Shown here one piece after another: positions 40,330 to 43,144 of a stretch of DNA of 43,144 nucleotides; position 1 is the stretch's first letter; the number at the start of each line of letters is the position of its first letter. The notes below the pieces were generated by a model. The model saw nothing but the letters and a program-made list of their open reading frames with translations. It ran no database searches and had not been told where the DNA came from. Origin of the DNA: an uncultured Oscillibacter sp. (lineage in GTDB: Bacteria > Bacillota > Clostridia > Oscillospirales > Oscillospiraceae); NCBI GenBank assembly GCA_910588005.1, contig CAJUQM010000023.1, positions 1-43,144 of the forward strand, read 5' to 3'. Made by a program: the position numbers and the translations under genes.

Positions 40330-40345
40330 TATTCAAAAGTGAATA
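40330..40345. promoter_or_regulatory. Third activator-binding palindrome (UAS 3)
   Basis: TATTCA-AAAG-TGAATA, identical at all 16 positions to site 2, lies 114 bp before the -24 element of the sigma-54 promoter, a usual enhancer distance. Apart from UAS 1-3, the -24/-12 element and a TCACCGGTGA palindrome (40423-40432), the 410-bp gap 40136-40545 shows no gene. Confidence 0.7.
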
Positions 40346-40456
40346 CTCTGTGGGGCGGAGCCGGAAAACTTACGGCAGACCGATGGACGATAGAAATGGT
40401 TTGGTGCAATATAGCCAGAAAATCACCGGTGACTTCCAGCAAAATGACCTTGAAAA

Positions 40457-40474
40457 TTGGCATGTAAGTTGCTA
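40457..40474 (+). promoter_or_regulatory. Sigma-54 (-24/-12) promoter of the crotonase operon
   Basis: TTGGCATG-N4-TTGCTA: the GG (40459-40460) and GC (40471-40472) dinucleotides are separated by exactly 10 bp, as sigma-54 requires. The rest departs from consensus TTGGCACG-N4-TTGCW at only one base. The start site would fall near 40484, about 60 bp before the crotonase ATG. Confidence 0.88.
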
Positions 40475-40545
40475 ATATTGAGGCTAGAGGAAAGGCGCGG
40501 TAAACACGGCGCTGAGGTCTGCAAAATTTTAAGGAGGAACAAACT

Positions 40546-41346
40546 ATGTACCAGACCGTTCGTTATGAGAAGCGAGACAACATCGGCATCGCCACCATTA
40601 ACCGTCCCGAGGCGCTGAATGCCCTCAATTCCACAGTGGTCAGCGATTTGGAGCAGCTGATCTCCGAGGTGGAGAAAGACACGGAACTGCGGGCTTTTAT
40701 TCTCACGGGAGAGGGCCGTTCCTTTGTGGCCGGCGCGGATATCGGCGAGCAAAAGCCCATGGACGTGGCTCAGGGCCGCAAGTGGGGCCAGCGGGGCAGC
40801 GCCTTGTTCCGCCGCATTGAGAAGCTGGAGATCCCCACCATCGCCGCGGTAAACGGCTTTGCCCTGGGCGGCGGCTGCGAGATCGCCATGAGCTGCGATA
40901 TTATTCTGGCCGCCGGACCCAACGCCGAGGGCAAGGGCGGCGCCAAGTTCGGCCAGCCCGAGGTGGGCCTGGGCATTACCCCCGGTTTCTCCGGCACCCA
41001 GCGTCTGCCCCGCCGCGTGGGCGTTGCGAAAGCCAAGGAGCTGATCTTCTCCGGCAAGGTCATTGATGCGGCCGAGGCCAAGGCCATCGGCCTGGTGAAC
41101 GAGGTCTATCCCCTGGAGCAGTTGATGGACGCCGCCGTGGCCATGGCCAAGTCCTTCGCCGTCAACGCCCCCATCGCCGTGAAGTACTCCAAGGCCTGCA
41201 TTGACCGCGGACTCCAGATGGACATTGACGACGGCATTGCCCTGGAGAACGAGCTGTTCGCCATGTGCTTTGCCACCGAGGACCAGAAAGAGGGCATGGG
41301 CGCCTTCCTGGAAAAGCGCAAGGAAAAGCATTTCCAGAATAAATAA
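40546..41346 (+). CDS. Enoyl-CoA hydratase / crotonase
   Basis: A 266-residue crotonase that hydrates crotonyl-CoA to 3-hydroxybutyryl-CoA or catalyses a related step. Oxyanion-hole blocks are SFVAGADIGE (59-68) and NGFALGGGCE (103-112). The two catalytic glutamates are E112 and E139 (FGQPEVGLGITPG), and TQRLPRRVG follows. The C-terminus closes as in short-chain crotonases. The ATG is 8 nt after AAGGAGG. It is the first gene of the sigma-54-driven operon, followed 66 nt later by an acyl-CoA transferase. Confidence 0.93.
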   Translation: MYQTVRYEKRDNIGIATINRPEALNALNSTVVSDLEQLISEVEKDTELRAFILTGEGRSFVAGADIGEQKPMDVAQGRKWGQRGSALFRRIEKLEIPTIAAVNGFALGGGCEIAMSCDIILAAGPNAEGKGGAKFGQPEVGLGITPGFSGTQRLPRRVGVAKAKELIFSGKVIDAAEAKAIGLVNEVYPLEQLMDAAVAMAKSFAVNAPIAVKYSKACIDRGLQMDIDDGIALENELFAMCFATEDQKEGMGAFLEKRKEKHFQNK

Positions 41347-41412
41347 GCGGACCGGCAGAGAATCGAAGAGAAAGAGACAATCATTCGTAATCAATCTGAG
41401 GAGTGGAAAACC

Positions 41413-42969
41413 ATGAAGAAAGTTCGCGTGATCTCCGCTGAGGAAGCGGCCTTGATGGTCAATGACGGCGACACCATTTCCACCGGCGGCTTTGTCAGCT
41501 GCGCCTGCCCTGAGGCGCTGTCCATCGCGCTGGAAAAGCGCTTTTTGGAGACGGGACACCCCAGGGACCTGACACTGTTCTTTGCCGCGGGCCAGGGCCA
41601 CCGGGACGGCACCGGCGGCGACCACTACGGCCATGAGGGCATGGTCAAGCGGGTGGTGGGCGGCCACTGGGACCGTGCCCCCCGTCTGGGCGACCTGGCG
41701 CTGGCTAATAAGATTGAGGCCTACAACCTGCCCCAGGGCGTGATTACCCACATGTACCGGGATATTGCGGCCCACAACATCGGCACCATCACCCACGTGG
41801 GCCTCTACACCTTTGCCGACCCCCGCAACGGCGGCGGCAAGCTGAACGACTACACGAAAGAGGACCTGGTGAAGCTCATCGAGATCGAGGGCGAGGAGCG
41901 CCTGCTCTACAAGGGCTTCCCCATCAATGTCTGCTTCCTCCGGGGCAGCTACGCCGACGAGTACGGCAACTGCACCGTACATAGAGAGATCGGCCCTCTG
42001 GACGTTACCGCCCAGGCTCAGGCTACCAAGAATTCCGGCGGTAAGGTCATCGTTCAGGTGGAGAAGATCGTCCAGGGCGGGTCCTTGGATCCCAAGCTGG
42101 TGAAGATTCCCGGCATTTATGTGGACGCGATCGTGATGGGGTCCGCCGAGGACAACATGCAGTGCCTGGGCACGCCCTATGACGGGGCGCTGACCGGCGA
42201 GTACCGCATCCCTGTGGACGCCATCCCCCCCATTCCTCTGGACGCCAAAAAGATCCTGGCCCGCCGGGCCGCCATGGAGCTGCCCCAGGACGCCATCGTC
42301 AATCTTGGCACCGGCGCGCCGGAGAAGATCGCCAACGTGGCGGCGGAGGAGGGGATCTCCGATAAGCTCACCCTCACCGTGGAGGCCGGCTCTATCGCCG
42401 GCGTGCCTTACGGCGGCACCCAGTTCGGAGCGGCGGCCAACTCCATGGCGATTCTGGACCACAACGTCCAGTTTGACTTCTACCAGGGCGGCGGTTTGGA
42501 CGTGGCGTTCCTGGGTCTGGCGGAGACAGCGCCCAACGGCGATCTGAACGTGTCCAAATTCGGCACGCGCCTTGCAGGCGCAGGCGGCTTTATCGACATC
42601 ACTCAAAACGCCAAAAAGGTGGTTTACTGCGGCACCTTCACCGCTAAGGGCCTGAAAACCGAGTGCCGGGACGGCAAGCTGGTGATCACCCAGGAGGGTG
42701 CCAAGAAGAAGTTTGTCAATCAGGTGGAGCACATCACATTCTCCGGCGTGTACGCCAACAAGGTCCACCAGCCGGTGCTTTACGTCACCGAGCGGGCGGT
42801 GTTTGAGCTGCGGCCCGAGGGCGTGACCCTGATTGAGATTGCGCCTGGCATTGATCTGCAGACCCAGGTGCTGGATCAGATGGAGTTTATGCCGAAGATC
42901 GCTGAAGACCTAAAGCTTATGGACGAGCGGATTTTCCGGGATGAACTGATGGGCCTTGCAAACGACTAA
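41413..42969 (+). CDS. Acyl-CoA:acetate/propionate CoA-transferase (YdiF/Pct type, family I)
   Basis: A 518-residue single-chain CoA-transferase joining alpha- and beta-type halves. The N-terminal half has the GDTISTGGFVSCACPEAL and FFAAGQGHRDGTGGDHYGH blocks. The C-terminal half has NLGTGAPEKIANVAAEEG and the catalytic glutamate E324 in TVEAGSIAGVPYGG. It moves CoA between short-chain acids (acetate, propionate, butyrate or hydroxybutyrate). The ATG is 9 nt after GAGGAG. With the crotonase it fits activation or release of C4 acids. The exact acid pair cannot be read from sequence. Confidence 0.92.
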   Translation: MKKVRVISAEEAALMVNDGDTISTGGFVSCACPEALSIALEKRFLETGHPRDLTLFFAAGQGHRDGTGGDHYGHEGMVKRVVGGHWDRAPRLGDLALANKIEAYNLPQGVITHMYRDIAAHNIGTITHVGLYTFADPRNGGGKLNDYTKEDLVKLIEIEGEERLLYKGFPINVCFLRGSYADEYGNCTVHREIGPLDVTAQAQATKNSGGKVIVQVEKIVQGGSLDPKLVKIPGIYVDAIVMGSAEDNMQCLGTPYDGALTGEYRIPVDAIPPIPLDAKKILARRAAMELPQDAIVNLGTGAPEKIANVAAEEGISDKLTLTVEAGSIAGVPYGGTQFGAAANSMAILDHNVQFDFYQGGGLDVAFLGLAETAPNGDLNVSKFGTRLAGAGGFIDITQNAKKVVYCGTFTAKGLKTECRDGKLVITQEGAKKKFVNQVEHITFSGVYANKVHQPVLYVTERAVFELRPEGVTLIEIAPGIDLQTQVLDQMEFMPKIAEDLKLMDERIFRDELMGLAND

Positions 42970-42972
42970 AAC

Positions 42973-43063
42973 CAGTCTGGGGGAGACTGCGTTTCCCTTA
43001 GACGCTCCGCCGCGTCCAATGGCGCGGGCAGAGGTGTTCCGGACGGGCTGCGTCCCTCCGGAA
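42973..43063 (+). other. Two intercistronic stem-loops after the CoA-transferase gene
   Basis: CAGTCT-GGGGG-AGACTG (42973-42989) is followed by a 10-bp stem with one mismatch, TTCCGGACGG/CCCTCCGGAA (43037-43046 and 43054-43063). Neither carries a strong T-run, so read-through into the next gene is likely, with possible message processing or partial termination. Confidence 0.5.
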
Positions 43064-43104
43064 GGAATCTGAAACAACCCCCATTAAATTTAGGAGGAAG
43101 AAAA

Positions 43105-43144
43105 ATGGCGATAAAGAGCGCGAAGGAGTATATCGAGAGCCTGC
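43105..43144 (+). CDS. Start of a third operon gene (cut by window end), possibly 4-hydroxybutyryl-CoA dehydratase
   Basis: The ATG at 43105 lies 7 nt after AGGAGG, and 13 codons are visible (MAIKSAKEYIESL). The xEYIESL start resembles the beginning of 4-hydroxybutyryl-CoA dehydratase/vinylacetyl-CoA isomerase proteins (often EQYIESLRK). That would fit the CoA-transferase and crotonase upstream. Thirteen residues are too few for a firm call. Confidence 0.45.
   Translation, partial: MAIKSAKEYIESL

Noticed and set aside
40392..40412. TTTGGTGCAAT as a sigma-54 promoter
   Set aside because: GG and GC are only 6 bp apart instead of 10; the site at 40457-40474 fits exactly.
40423..42768. Open frame of 781 codons on the minus strand across the crotonase and CoA-transferase genes
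   Set aside because: It lies antisense to two genes with full catalytic motifs. Its translation is rich in His, Gly, Val and Gln with no domain, as expected for a shadow frame in GC-rich DNA.
1..43144. CRISPR arrays, tRNA or rRNA genes, complete transposons or prophage genes
   Set aside because: No regularly spaced repeats, no tRNA cloverleaf or rRNA core sequence, and no transposase, integrase or phage protein motifs were seen by eye.

Overview
The window is a gene-dense, GC-rich stretch of chromosome (roughly 60% GC by eye) with AT-rich promoter islands, strong Shine-Dalgarno sequences (AAGGAGG type) and frequent TTG/GTG starts. The gene set is tilS-hpt-ftsH, rplI-dnaB, a GdpP-type c-di-AMP phosphodiesterase, a SpoIIQ-like LytM protein, an SLH-anchored protein, CUT1 and branched-chain amino acid importers, and a crotonase/CoA-transferase pair. 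This points to an anaerobic spore-forming Clostridia member, most likely a gut Oscillospiraceae of the Flavonifractor/Lawsonibacter/Oscillibacter kind. That placement is inference. No rRNA, tRNA, CRISPR array or intact transposon was seen.

Layout. Positions 44-1024 hold a GMP synthase that lacks its glutaminase domain. Positions 1147-5974 are a sialic-acid operon on the minus strand (binding protein, two permeases, YhcH anomerase, NanA lyase), with an SGNH esterase diverging from it at 6333. A LytM/SpoIIQ-like gene with a SigF-like promoter follows at 7105. Positions 7890-13864 are a peptide-type ABC importer operon ending in a membrane HExxH protein (DUF3810). An AI-2E family permease (14096) and a lipid-kinase/NUDIX/glycogen-debranching operon (15526-19158) diverge from a promoter region with one shared palindromic -35 box. 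A coiled-coil protein of unknown function follows at 19296.

Positions 20054-25064 are a complete livJHMGF operon. Positions 25426-33871 are housekeeping genes on the minus strand: ftsH, a Cys-rich small protein, hpt, tilS, dnaB, rplI, a small membrane protein and gdpP. A 169-bp element with terminal inverted repeats sits between rplI and dnaB. A LacI-family regulator, a 0.7-kb poorly coding gap and an SLH-GH18-like surface protein follow.

The last 6 kb holds the most striking unit. rpoN (sigma-54) is translationally coupled to a PAS/AAA+/Fis enhancer-binding protein. The intergenic region beyond it carries three TATTCA-N4-TGAATA palindromes and a near-consensus -24/-12 sigma-54 promoter, which reads into a crotonase, an acyl-CoA transferase and the first codons of a third gene that may be a 4-hydroxybutyryl-CoA dehydratase. 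The sigma factor, activator, enhancer sites, promoter and target genes therefore lie side by side, suggesting a self-contained control circuit for a CoA-dependent acid fermentation pathway.
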